From the NCBI GenBank assembly GCA_028023455.1, contig JAQFVV010006293.1, forward strand, positions 2,243,844 to 2,307,843: a DNA stretch of 64,000 bases, given 5' to 3'. Position 1 is the stretch's first letter. Each line of letters starts with the position of its first letter. A program made the position numbers and the translations under genes. The DNA is from Epiperipatus broadwayi. Lineage: Eukaryota; Onychophora; Udeonychophora; Euonychophora; Peripatidae. Under the pieces are notes generated by a model. That model had not been told where the DNA came from, ran no database searches, and saw nothing but the letters and a program-made list of their open reading frames with translations. This document shows, piece after piece, positions 1 through 11,790 of the stretch.

Positions 1-2080
1 GCCCTACAATTTATTTTTCTCCAAATCCATATTGGTAGAGATTCTTATCTTTTTTTTTCTAATTGTTTAGTTTTCTGTTTCAAGTAAAGCAATGTTATTA
101 GTAAAAGATTTTGTATTTTCAAAGCCCCATTAAATAAACCTCTAATTTTAGTAATGTCTGTTTAACCATTTCAATTCTTAATCTTATTTTTTCATCATTA
201 CTTGCTCTATAATCTCTCTTAACTCCATTTCTTTTGTTTATTTGTTTGTTTTTTTATTTTAATTGTTACATTTTCTTTTCAATTTTAATAGAAATACCAT
301 CTATTCTATTTAATATTCTGTTTTTGTTTTTCATTGTTTATAAGTATTTTCATATTATCATCACAACCTATACGGTAAAACCTTATTCTTCAGTGTTAAT
401 CCTAACTTATCAATACAGGAATCATTTTTCCTACCATTTAAATGAATGTTAATATAAAATACATGTTTATATCACTTCCAGTATCTATATTTTCTATAAT
501 AAATAGATTGTGCTCTCCTAATTTGGTTCTTTCATCTTAGGATTATTTAATTAAATTGTTCTATCAAACACATTTCAAAATCAATAAACAAATATAAACT
601 TCTTTCTTTCTCTATATTTTTTCCAACATTCCGATTGCATCTTTTGTTTGGAATTATTCTAAAATTCTTGTATTTTCTTCCAGTACTCCTTTTTATTTAA
701 TGGAATCATAATTCTTGAAAGTAAATTTACTTGCCATTCTTTTGATAAATTATATATAAAAACTATCTTATTCTTTCAAACTCTCTCCATGGCCTTTAGT
801 TATTCAATGCAATGGGGGAATCTCATAATTTCTCAAGCTTGATTTAATTTCTTTTTATTTTTTTATTTTAAAGTCTTGACTTTCACTATTGTACTGGTTA
901 ATTCAAATCTTATATAGTCAGGTGTTCCTTTTCAGTTAATATAAACTTGGACTTATTATTTTTATCTCAAAATCATTTTCATATTTTTCCCACTTTTTCA
1001 GTTCAGACTTCATATTTTTTAACAGGATATCAAAAATTTATTCTTAAATACTATTTTACTTCTCATCTTGGCTTTTTTCATCCAAATCATTCTACTATCT
1101 ATTAAATCAGATTTTGCAATTTTTTTATATTAATCTTCTAACCATATTTGGCTTAGCTTTTATCAGTTTTATGCATCTGTTCATTATTAAATATCTTCAG
1201 AAGCATTCTTTCATCTACATCTGTGCTTTATTTTTTTAATTATTTTTCTCTATAATATCTAACTCAGTGCATTTTTTTGTTTTTGTTTTTTTTTTTTTTA
1301 CCTTTTTAACTGGTATCAGAACTACAGCTTTTTATTTATCATTTTTTAATAATTTTCATTTTTAGTTTAGATTAATTTAATATATTATTATTTGGTCTTT
1401 AATTCTAAATAATTTTCTCATTTGAGAAATTTGAATTTATTTATTTATTTTCATTCAATTTTTCAAAAACCGATTTTATTTATCTGTTCTTTTTATTTTT
1501 TTAAATAATAATATCATTTTTATGATGTGCACTTCTATTATTAATACTTCTTACTTTAAATCATGTATAATCCATTTTAAATCTGCATTTCCTACTTTGG
1601 CACTTTTCATTTATAAAATCTTTTTGGGTTGTTAAATCATGTATTATCATGTTATTTTTTTTCTCACCTCATTGTTTTTATTGCTGATATATAATCTACA
1701 ATTTTACCATCTTTTCTTGTTTGAAAAAAGTTTTCATTATCATTGAATCATTATTTTTATATTGCTTTTTAATTATCTTTTTAATAACTTCATATATTTT
1801 TTAATCATCATCACTTGTTTGGTTTGTATATTTGAATAATGCATCAAATCTTTTGAACCCAATTTTAGCCTATCCAGTAATACTCTATTTATAAAAAGTA
1901 ATGCATATAGAACTTGTCATCTTGGACTTCAAGCAGTATCTAATTCTTTATGTTTATTTTTGCTCTACAATTCACTTTTGTAATTTTTTATTTTCATCTC
2001 CAGCAATAAATTTACTCTCTTCAGTGACTTATTTATAATCTCAATATTGTAGTACTTATTCTTGTAATAGATTTTTGTTC
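1..2080. other. T/C-rich block without a recognisable gene; possible decayed minus-strand frame
   Basis: The plus strand is strongly pyrimidine-biased, so the minus strand is purine-rich, as in the LINE relics elsewhere in this window. Reading the minus strand gives short lysine-rich open pieces broken by many stops. None carries a motif that I can place with confidence. An old unclassified retroelement is possible, but simple compositional skew explains it equally well. Confidence 0.25.
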
Positions 2081-2879
2081 AAGTAAACAGGGAGGGGAAA
2101 AAAATAATAGAAACAAGTTATTTTGTTTTAACATTGAATCAAAATCATGACAAAATAAGTAAGTCCCACTAACAATACTAAAATATTTAAAAGATTATTA
2201 ATAATATTATTCCACAGTGTTATTTTAACAAAAATATTATTGCTGTCAAAGTGCCTCAATTTGTTATTTAAAAGCATCAACAAAATTATGATTGAAATTT
2301 GGCATAGTAAATTATACTCTTCATATTAAAATAATTATCAACAAAGTTTTTTCTCTTTCTCTTTTTGAACTGTCACATTTTCTTGTAACTAAACAAGAAT
2401 AGTTATGAACTTGAACTCTAGATGTCAATATTGTAAACCCAGTAAAATATTTAATATATCAAATTTTAAGGGTGTAACTTTTATTTCTGCTTCTAAAATA
2501 ATTTTGAGTGAATGAAAATGTCTTTTTATTTATTGCTTAGTAATTATGATGTATGATACGTTTTCTGCTGAAGGGAGGTTGAACTAAGATACTTAGTTTA
2601 ATAAATAATCTTCGTGATCATCAAATAATATATTGCTGGCAGTTTGTTGTTGTTTGGCATACTCTTAACAATTATATATATATAGCCTGCATCACATTTT
2701 GATTTATCATGGATTTAATGGGGGTTTTTTAAAAGGCATATTTTGTCTACAGAATTTTTGGCCTATACTTTCTCTGATCTTTAAAATTATTTATAAGTAC
2801 TATATATATTGTATGTTGAAGTTAATATAGAGGGTATATTAAATTTTCTATATCATCTTTGATAAAAAAAAAAAAAGAT
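2081..2879. other. AT-rich spacer, nothing recognised
   Basis: I see only AT-rich unique-looking DNA with a short TA run near 2672-2684 and an A run just before 2880, where the RTE-like relic begins. There is no coding signal on either strand. Confidence 0.5.
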
Positions 2880-3301
2880 CATTTTTAGAGTTATGCCATG
2901 ATTATCTTCAGCCATTATCAATCCACTGCAGATTGAAGGTCTCTCCAAGTTCAATCCATCTTTTCTGATCTCTAGCTTCTCTTCTCCACATCACCCCAAC
3001 ACACTTTTTTATTTCATCTCTCCATCTCACAAGTTGTCTCTTTCTGGGTCTTTTACAATTTCTTGGGATCCAGTTTAATATTTCAATTGTTTTTCTATTT
3101 TCATCTCTCTAATAATATGTTCAACCAAACTCCACTTCAGTTTTTTAATCCTTTCACTGATGTCAGTAACATCTGTTTGTTCTCTTACTCATGTACTGCA
3201 TTTTCAATTTCTTCTGGTTACCCCTAACATGCATCTCTCCACACTTCTTTGAGTGGTCTGAAGTCTCTATATTGCTCTTCTATTAAAGTAAATCACATTT
3301 A

Positions 3302-3514
3302 TTAAAAACCTTCCTTTTCAAACACATAGGCATATTTTTTTTTTAATATTAAGTTATTTCTATCAAAAGCACTCCAACCAAGTTTAATTCTATGATTAAT
3401 TTTATCAATTATGTTCCCATCTGTAGTAATAATCTGACCAAGGTACTTGTAGTTGTTAACTTCTTCTAACTCATCATTATCAATCTTTATTTTCATTTTT
3501 TGAAAAAAATCCAT
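3302..3514 (-). pseudogene. RTE reverse transcriptase thumb/connection fragment
   Basis: This 70-residue open piece continues the palm fragment after a frameshift. Residues 24-30 read YLGQIIT and residues 42-50 read RIKLGWSAF, the block that follows the palm in RTE-type and related LINE reverse transcriptases. Downstream on the minus strand (3300 to about 2900) the tail domain continues in other frames with several stops. The apparent start Met is not meaningful, because this is the middle of a former polyprotein. Confidence 0.8.
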
Positions 3515-3944
3515 TAAACATTACTTTAGTCTTTTTAATGTTCACCTTTAGACCTACTTTTTTACTTTCATCTGATAACTCTTGCAACATTTCCTGAAGC
3601 TCTGACACATTATTTGCAAAAAAACTACCATCATATGGAAAATCTAAATCACTTAAATAATTTCCATTTACTTTTATTTCTTTAGCTTCCCATTTTAATC
3701 CACAAAATAGTTTTTGCAACATTGCTGTAAACCATTTTGGAGATATAGAATCACCCTGTCTTACACTTCTCTCAATATTAACCTTCCTGGTGTTCTTATG
3801 TAATCTAATTGTTGCTGTTGCATTTTTATAAAAATTCTTCAGAATATTCAATGCTTTAATTACTGAAGAAATACTTATATAAATAAAAGTCTTTTCATAA
3901 TCTATAAATCCAAAAAATAAATGATTATTTCTATAACTTCTCAC
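3480..3944 (-). pseudogene. RTE reverse transcriptase palm-domain fragment (154 aa open piece)
   Basis: This is the best-preserved part of the minus-strand RTE copy. Residues 11-20 read FGFIDYEKTF, the motif A region with its catalytic Asp at residue 15. Residues 62-70 read RQGDSISPK, the conserved motif B block. Residues about 114-143 (ELQEMLQELSDESKKVGLKV and following) match the segment after motif C. Motif C itself, normally FADD, has decayed to FPYDG at about 102-106, leaving only one of the two catalytic aspartates, so the enzyme would be inactive. The open piece overlaps the next fragment (3302-3514) by 35 bases in a different frame, which shows a frameshift. The product would have acted in target-primed reverse transcription. 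Confidence 0.85.
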
Positions 3945-4335
3945 AATACTTTAATAAGGTCCATTGTATTAAAACAACTTTTAAATCCAGCTTCTTATTT
4001 TGATTTGTTGAAATACAAAGTTCTCTGTAGACAAGCTGTAATTATCTTGGTAAAAACTTTGTATAAAACTAATAAAAGACTGTGATAGGGTCTGTAATCT
4101 CTAATATGTCACCTTTTTTAAATATTATTACTGCATTCTTCTAATCATCTGGTACATCTTTATCATTTAAACATTAGCTATATAACTTTGCCAAAAAAAA
4201 ATCTATTTCTTCACCTGCTGCTTATATCGTTTATAATTATATCATTACTTGGAACTTTTCCCTTCTTCATAAATTTCATGTCTCACTTCTTCATTTAAAA
4301 TCCTGGGCAATTCAGATTTAATAGTTGTTGGATTT

Positions 4336-6440
4336 ATGTAAAAAGTGTATAATCCCAGGATTTTGTTTGTATTTTAAATTATTAAATAGTAATAAAAGTA
4401 TTTTTTTTCTCTTCTTTTCTTTTTTGTTACTATTATAAAAATAAAAAAAAGAAATTAATATAAAAATTAAATAACAGTTTTTAACGGGGAGGTGGGTAAA
4501 ATAAAGATAGCATTCTCTGTTGTAATGGGTTTGCTATTATTCAGTTTCATCTTAAATTAGAAGTTTATTTTAAATCGGTTAATGCTATCCAGAGTATGAT
4601 TTGATACAACTCAGTCTGTCCAGGTAATATTTTCAATTATTATCTGTCAATTTTGATCAGTGGTCTAGATAACTTTATAAGTTTAATTTATATTAGAAAA
4701 GGTAAAGTGTACTTGAATGAATGCATTCTCTAAAGCAGTTATAAGAGTTTGCAGGCATTTATTTAATTGCCAATAATATTCCCATTTCCTATCTAATCTG
4801 AGAATAGATTGTGGAGAAGGTATATTACATCATGGATAGGCTGAAAATCATTAATTAATTAAGTAACGATGAATTAATTAATAAGAAAAATTATAGTATC
4901 TTTATAATATAAAGAGCTCATTAAAGTTTCACATGTAGTTCTAAATAGGAAAATACTATGATAAATTGTATTTAAGAGATTTATTGGTTTGGTAATTAAC
5001 TTTTGTCATCTTTGGGCAGAGAATTTTATATAAATAGTGTATACACTCTTGTGGAATATAATCTTACATATTGTATATGGTTTATATATATTGTTTAATA
5101 AGTATACTATTAAAATTATTAATATTTCAGATTTTTATAGCTGGGCAGTTTGATAACTTGAGTGCAATAGAGTACAATACCATTATTCAGTGTAAGACCA
5201 TTTGCAGTTTTTTCCCAAATAGAAAAATATCTAACTTTATGAAAATGATAATGGAAACATCATCAAAATTCTGGTGTCCTCTATTTTTTTTATTTTTGTT
5301 TTGCAAAATAATTTTTAATTTACTATGAGAAATTTAATAATGGTAAATTTGTGGCTATTCACTGTCTGATTATATATACATATATTACAACACCTGTAAA
5401 TATTTTAATACTTGTCTATTTTTTCAGCTATACTGCAAACTACCATTTTTAAATGATCTGGAGCTAATGGTTATAACTAACAAACATATATAATTTTCAA
5501 ACACTACAGCATTTTTGTTTTAGAAGTAAAGATCTTGAAATGATGAATAGCTCAACCCTGGATAAAAAAAAAAAAAAGAAATATAAATTGCCTCCAAAAA
5601 TCTCTAGATTTTCATGTTAAGCTGTATGTATTCTTAATCATAAATTTTTATAAAGTTTAATTTGCTAGTATAAATTGTTGCCTAGTTACATCAAACAGCT
5701 GTTGACAGAGAAGTTTATAATGTTACAATTTATTATCATTTTGGAAAAATAATTTGGAAAGCAGACACAAACAATATTAAAATTTGTCTTAATATCTTGA
5801 CTGTTGACTACAAGATAAATTCAGCAGGCTACTTCTTTCAGAATTTTCATTATAAATTATTTTATGATTGCTTTTAAATACTAATTTTTGAAACTATTAG
5901 TAGAAAATAGATATATGAAATAATCTTTGTATCAGAAAACAATATATATATATATGTATTTTTAAAGCAATAAATCAAGGCAAACAAATATTTCATATTT
6001 TACCAAATAATTGACTAGGAAAAGATTTCTATTATTATTCATTTATTAATAATTAAATAATTATATAATTTAATTGCATATTCCATTGTTTTGAAATGTT
6101 TTTATTGTAAAATACTCTAGATTTAAAATTTTATCAGTGTTGATTATTTTAAAAATTTGCATGTTTGAATAAATAAATTCACTTATTTATTCATTTACAT
6201 ATAAATCAGTACATTAGCAAAATACTGAAATGCAATTTTCCCACCTCATAAGAGAATATACTTTTGTTTATATTCCAGTTATAATTTAGTATATGGTATA
6301 GTTATTAATAAAATATATGTTATAAATAAATTGATGTGATAACACCAATTAATTATAGGGTAATCAAAATATACTTGAAAATTTTTTAATTATACATTGG
6401 TTTTGTAATAGCAGGATGGTAGTATGCTAACATTATAGAA
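4336..6440. other. AT-rich spacer, nothing recognised
   Basis: This long AT-rich stretch has short TA runs (for example near 5945) and scattered A or T homopolymers. Small open pieces such as 5071-5328 encode low-complexity hydrophobic sequence with no motif and look like chance frames. Confidence 0.45.
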
Positions 6441-6474
6441 ACAGGTTAATGAAAAGAGTTTAATTTAAATTTTT

Positions 6475-6990
6475 GTCCTGCCCATTATTAATGAAACTAA
6501 GGTTAGAAATAAAGGTGTCAAAGTTCTAATAAGAAATGCTAATGGAAGGAAAGAGGTATAAACTGCAAATTGTATAAAAGGGAGTTTTGTTTTTAAGAGA
6601 GACATTCTAGGCACTATAAAAGAAGCTGCATTAAAACATCTATTTACCTGGTACAATCATGATTTCTCCTGGGAACTTTTCCCATGGTCAACTGTACAAC
6701 TGAACAACTGTGAAACTGTATACTATATCCAAAGGACCAATGTCAGACATTAAGCTATACGAAGATGAAGTTAAACTTTCCATGCGGACATTTGAAAAAT
6801 GGTGTATTGCCGATAAACAACAATTTGTAGTCAAAACCAGAATTCTCATTCCAGTTGAATGAACTGTAGTCCTGCCAATTCTATGCATGAGCTCATGCTG
6901 TCAAACATTTGTTTAGTGTTACAGACTTCACCAGATGGACAGTGCATCATTTACAGACTGGGCAAATATGAACACTTGTATATATGTAAT
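6475..6990 (+). pseudogene. Unidentified, frame-broken coding-like block
   Basis: Plus-strand reading gives three consecutive open stretches in shifting frames with balanced, protein-like composition. The first, from about 6475, includes VRNKGVKVLIRNANGRKEV, a TAA, then GTIKEAALKHLFTWYNHDF and WELFPW. The second has MSDIKLYEDEVKLSMRTFEK, then WCIADKQQFVVKTRILIPVE before a TGA near 6858. The third includes VLQTSPDGQCIIYRLGKYEH. Local GC is higher than in the neighbours. I do not recognise the family. It could be a processed pseudogene, a few decayed exons or part of an unclassified element. The minus strand is also fairly open here (6465-6656 and 6688-6888), but its peptides look less protein-like. 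No function is proposed. Confidence 0.35.
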
Positions 6991-8280
6991 TAGACTCATT
7001 GCAATAGTAATTATTAAACTCATTTTGTTTAAATTAGTGCAGTCAAAATAGAACTGTTGAAGGGAAAAAAAGAAAGAGTGCATATCACATACAGAATTAT
7101 TTTAATATGTATTTATTATGTAATTCTTTGATCTAGTTTTTATTTTTATTTTATTTGATTGTGCATATAGATGAAATTAGATTTGATTTTTCCCTGAGGG
7201 GCAAATAAGGGATTAGTTATTTTGTGTGTGTGTGTGAGTTAGGATTAAGAGTGTTTTATGGATAGGGCTTATTCTAAATAAACTGTAGTTTGAGGGAAAT
7301 TTGGGTATTATTGTATAATATTATCTTGTTATGTGTGCTGAAATAGGGGTAGTATCGTTTTCAAAGTCAGTTGACATCAATCTCAACATCTAGGTTAATA
7401 AATTTGCTCACTTGTTCTTCCTGGTGTTGTCATTCCTTGATCGGTCTTTCCTCTTTCTTTTAATAATACCAATCCAAGATTACTTGTACATTTCGTATAT
7501 ATTTCTCAGGAATGTTAATATTTTCCTCTCTTTTCTATATTGTTTAGTTAGATATTTGTTTTTACTTTTGATAATGATTGATAGTAATTGACCTTATGAG
7601 TGGAAAAGGGATTGATATTGTAGGGATTTGAAAAATAGATCGAATCATTTACTTCATCTTATATGGTGTTGAATGATAAACCTTATTTGTAATTATTTCA
7701 TACATACTTATTTGTGGTTTTGCTTATTATTTTAACTATTAAAATTATTAATTACATAGTATTATCAATCTACTGCATTTTTTGATATTTTAATGGGGAT
7801 AATAAATAATCATAAATTTGGTGGGTGTTTGCATATATAAAACTAATGGTTTATTACAGTATTTAAGGTGGCTATAATAAAAAAAAAAATTATGACCAGC
7901 AACCTAGACGTAGGGAGGAAATTAGTTTAGCATAGTTTAGTTTCAGACTTCAGCCTGGTAGCATCCTCTAGCAATTATATATGTACATACCCTTTGTACC
8001 ACAACAATATATATTTAATTTTCCACTTTTTTTTTTTTTTTTAAGTTTTTTTTTTTTGAATATATTAAAATGAAAATGTCATTTATTTATAAATAGATGT
8101 GAAGAGATGTCAACTTGAGTGATCCTGCATAATTTATTATTATTATATGTGTATAATGTATGAAAAAAATTGATAAATTGTTCGAAGTAGGGATAGAGGA
8201 TCTTTTTTTGCAAGTGTCAGTTGGATATTTATATTAGCATATTATATTTTATCAAAAATTTAATAATTTCACCCTTTTTG
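6991..8280. other. AT-rich spacer with simple repeats
   Basis: There is a short GT run near 7222-7236 and a long T tract near 8026-8041. A short piece at about 7940-7980 vaguely resembles the middle of the right-edge satellite (tag-cat-cctctagcaatt versus a matching stretch near 63605-63630), but the match is too short to call. No gene is seen. Confidence 0.4.
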
Positions 8281-8284
8281 TTGA

Positions 8285-9640
8285 GGTATGTGATGTTAGC
8301 TGATATTGATGATGATGTTAACTTACAATTGCTTTTCCGTGTTTGTTTTGGTCAGGCTGGAGTGCAGTTGTCTTTTTGTGATACTATGTTTTGAAAAGAT
8401 CTGCTTGTAGCAATGTTATTACAAATATAAATACATATTTCAATGCGTGTCTCCTCAATTTGGGAAATTCATCATTGCTTAGGTGATGTTTTTAGCACTC
8501 CAGCAGTGAGAAGTGTGTTTTAGATTATCAGACAAATTAACTGTTTCTGTATTGGATGATTTTCATTTTCTTAAATCTTTATTAAATGTCTTAATTAGTT
8601 CTGCTCATTGCCTGGCATATTCAAGTGTTGTAATAGGTCTCTGTCCTTCCAGAGTTGGGAAATGCACTGTGTTATTCAGTTTGAGTTGAATTTTCCATGG
8701 CCTTAATTTAGATTCAAATGATATTAAATTTGGAAACAGGGAACTGAGAAGCTGATTGGCATTCTGAAACTTGATATTCAGCTTTGAGAGGTACTTGGTA
8801 ATGTCTATCATAAATGTTAAAGCACACAACCACTTGCTATCATTGAGCTTCCTAACAGCTTTTACCTTCATGGACAGTTTGATTTCCTTCATGGACAGTT
8901 TGATTTCATCCCACAATTTGTAAAACCTTATCAGCATGTTCCCGTGATTTAGCCACCACACTTCACAGTGATAAGTATGATCATCATGCTCAGAATCCAA
9001 ACTGAAACCTGTTAAACCCTTTGCTTGTGACAAAATGTATGCATGTCACTAATGTTGATATCACATCATTGAGTCACAATGACTGTGTACAGAGATTTTC
9101 TTTGTTCATGATACAGTGGCATATAATTAAATCATCTGGATCAAGATTGAGACATTTTTTGTGACAAAATGTAATTAATCCTTTTTATGTGTCTAAGACT
9201 CCTTAATATTAAAATGTTAACTCAAGTTTTTTCATTGATAAAACAAATCCCTTAAATAAGTCCTCACTTCTTATAGTGCAATATGTGGCTTCCAGTGACA
9301 CTAGTTCTTCTCATGTGTTAAATTCTGCAGTTATTTCTTAAACAAAAATGGCTGCTTGAATTATATTTATTATATCTATTGTCTTGTTACAAATTGGAGA
9401 GAAAAATTAGATATCTCTTGCAAAATTCTTCAGTGTTTTTCATTATCTTGTGCTAAATCAATAATCTGATCTCAGATGATTATCTGAAATAATCTAACAC
9501 TCTGAAACAATTTTATTTCTTCTGGTGCTAAAAATCCAGAAGCAATCACCATGCACTCTTGCAAAAGCTCTATTGTTGCCTGAGGCCTCAGCTTCTTAGT
9601 GAATAGCTAGCTCTCTTCATAATTCATCTGAATAATGTCA
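8285..9640 (-). pseudogene. hAT transposase relic, GTF2IRD2/ZBED5-like lineage (hAT 1)
   Basis: Minus-strand reading shows segments of a hAT transposase in correct order but in several frames. They include ECMVIASGFLAPEE near 9560, a region resembling the RNase-H-like core, and a degenerate HCIIHQENLC motif seen as CHCIMNKENLC near 9080-9122. These are followed by the well-preserved 142-residue open piece at 8605-9033. At about 8425-8290 there is a C-terminal hAT dimerisation-type trace (YKQIFSKHSITKRQLHSSLT). This resembles the domesticated-looking GTF2IRD2/ZBED5 hAT group, which cuts and pastes through an RNase H-fold DDE core. Stops are frequent and no terminal inverted repeats were found, so the copy is dead. 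The lineage name is from memory of family motifs. Confidence 0.75.
8605..9033 (-). pseudogene. Best-preserved hAT 1 transposase segment (142 aa)
   Basis: Residues 21-34 read YHCEVWWLNHGNML, matching the family pattern YHTEVRWLSRGKVL, with the Arg replaced by Trp. Later blocks SKWLCALTFMIDITKYL and HFPTLEG also follow the order of GTF2IRD2-type proteins. A 21-bp in-frame tandem duplication (8866-8886 and 8887-8907, two identical units) repeats the heptad EIKLSMK at residues 43-56. The segment is flanked by stops in the same frame, so the Met at its start is accidental. Confidence 0.75.
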
Positions 9641-11035
9641 ACTCTGTCATAAAGAAACTTAGTGAAAGCTGTTTGTTGTTGGCTTATCAGTTCATTGAGT
9701 TTAATATATTTTGAGTTATAAAAAATATGTTTTTTTCATTTGAGTTTAATATATTTTGAGTTATAAAAATATCATTTGTTCATTTCTCTTATAAAAAGAC
9801 TCTGCATCAACTTGTCTTCTTAATCACTGTCAATAAGATATAACAATGCTTAAGTTTTAATAAGTATTCATTGTGTGTAATCAGTTGCAAGATTTTTTGC
9901 TTTGTCACTGTGTATAATTGGTGATGAGATTATTTTGATTTGTAATTACTATTTGTAGAATGTCACTTCACTTGCAATTTTATAAGAATCTATGGTGTAA
10001 TGCCAGGCAGGATTATTTTGCTTTGTAGTCACCATGTGTAGGATGTTACAAAATTTAAGTTTTAATAGCTGATCATTGTTCTAATCTTTTATTCTAAATT
10101 TGGAACTTATTCAACATTTGCATTATTGACTCATAAAGTCTTTTTTGTATATTGTCATGTAATACAATTTATGTTGTTATGGAAATAGCTAATAGATTTA
10201 ATGGATTTCAAGTTCCGCCAGTCATTGCCTTGGTAGACCAGACAAAATGATTTCACATGCCACATAAGATCTATGGTTGGGTAATTCCTATTCTTGCTCT
10301 AAGGTATACATGATTTTCAGAAATAACTTTTTATCAGCAGCCTTCAGGTGCTGCCAAAAATCCATGTAAATATAACAGCCATCCATCTTAAATTAATATT
10401 GTATTGGTAATTACCTTCATATCAGAATATAGATATTCAATATTACAATCACTTAATATAATAATAAATTAATGTATTCCAACATGGTTATATGTTAGTC
10501 AAAGCAGAATTATATATTTATAGATCAAAGAAGTATGCACTTAGCAGGTTGTCTTATAGTTTGGTTGTTGCATTTGTTACCAGTTAATCTATAATTAAAT
10601 CTGTATAAATATTTTTTTTTAAAAAGTAATTAGATAATTTTTGTAGCTTTTCTGAGAAGAATTTAATTGAATGACCTTGACATGTAATGTGTAAAATATT
10701 ACAGACAAAAATGTTTAATAAAATCTTTATCTGAAGAATCGTTAAAAAAAAACTCCTAATTTTAAATGAATAATAATCCAACTAACCTTTCTTTTGCTTT
10801 CTGTGTGGTCAACATTTGTTTAAAGTTTCATTTTTAAATTTAAAAATCTAAATGAAAACAAAATGGCAAAAGTAAGATGAAGTTAGAGTCATAAGGTAAT
10901 TATAACAAATGAGAAAATTGTTATTAGTAATGTTTAAATAAAAAAACCAGACAATCAAACATAGTGTTAGTACTTACATATGTATTTACTATATAGAGAA
11001 AGAAAGGAGCATATATAAAAAAGGAGATTATTATC
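9641..11035. repeat. Spacer with short tandem duplications and a degenerate minisatellite
   Basis: A 30-bp segment starting TTGAGTTTAATATATTTTGA occurs at 9695 and again at 9740, a 45-bp tandem duplication. Between about 9888 and 10060 three diverged blocks share gattattttg-tttgta followed by a tgt(g/a)taga/gatgt-like tail (about 9890, 9929 and 10010), suggesting an old minisatellite with a period of about 80 bp. The rest is featureless AT-rich DNA. No gene is seen. Confidence 0.45.
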
Positions 11036-11039
11036 AGAA

Positions 11040-11790
11040 AATAAAAATGAGTAATGTGATTGCATTCCTCACTTCATTCAGAGTTATTCTCTCATCAACA
11101 ATAGAATCAGAAATTGCTTTGATTTCTGGTTTCATTTTTTCAACATATCTTCTCATTTCTATACTTTATCTTTTTCTTTTAGCATTTTCATCTTAAATCT
11201 TAATGCATGCTTCAATAACTCATCTTTGTTCTCATAACTAATATATACAAGAAAAGTAGTAGTCATTTGAAATTTCTAGTTCCAGGCTATTTATATATCT
11301 GTGATTTTCTTTTTGAGATTTCAAGGATATTTTACTTACTCATTGTAAATTCAAACTTGCTAAGATAGAAAAAAATAAGTAGCTTACAGCATGTAGTGTT
11401 ATTAATTTATAGAGATTTATTGTTTTCTTTTTTTAAAATTTTGTTTGGATAATAAAAGTTTTTGAAAGTATTCAGATTAATGGTATTCTATTTGTATTTC
11501 TTTTACTTTATCTTCATATTTCATTATTTTATTTTTATATAGTTCATATTTTTATTTTCTACATCACACCAAATACTGATTCTTTTTCCTAGTTTCCTTG
11601 CCTTTAATATTAATGTCCTATCCATCATTGCATTTATTTTCAGCTCTAATTTGTTGTTTGTTTTTTAATAACCACAATACATTCTTCCTTCATATTTTCT
11701 CTTTTTTATTGACTATCATTCTATTTATCCTCCTATTCCAAGCTCTATAATGACAATTCTTCAGAGTTTTATTTTCTTTTTTATTCCAAA
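11040..11790 (-). pseudogene. Possible LINE remnant upstream of a reverse transcriptase domain
   Basis: The minus strand contains EKMKPEIKAISDSIVDERIT followed by LNEVRNAI near 11040-11160. This resembles the segment that precedes the palm domain in many LINE reverse transcriptases (pattern ...ITLEEVRNAIKKLK...). Around 11480-11790 lysine- and arginine-rich pieces such as KARKLGKRISIW recall the linker between endonuclease and RT. No RT catalytic motif follows, so this is only a suggestion from composition and two short patterns. Confidence 0.25.

Larger units (their letters stand above)
2880..4335 (-). mobile_element. RTE-type non-LTR retrotransposon, 5'-truncated and decayed (copy 1)
   Basis: Read on the minus strand, this stretch follows the order of an RTE-clade reverse transcriptase. 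At 4335-4080 there is a pre-RT segment resembling the EEVRHEI...GKSS region, then the KKGD segment. Next come the palm domain at 3944-3480, the YLGQIIT thumb segment at 3514-3302, and finally a C-terminal tail at about 3300-2900. The tail contains traces of QRSVERCMLG, DISERIKKLKWS and a final LQW-DNG end. Endonuclease sequence is not seen, so the copy is 5'-truncated, as is usual for LINEs. Multiple stops and frameshifts make it dead. Two other copies lie at 15885-16985 and 56180-57965. The clade assignment rests on remembered motif patterns, not on a search. Confidence 0.85.

Noticed and set aside
6465-6888. Two minus-strand open pieces (63 and 66 aa) as genes
   Set aside because: The plus strand of the same block gives more protein-like peptides, and the minus pieces carry no motif and no supporting context.
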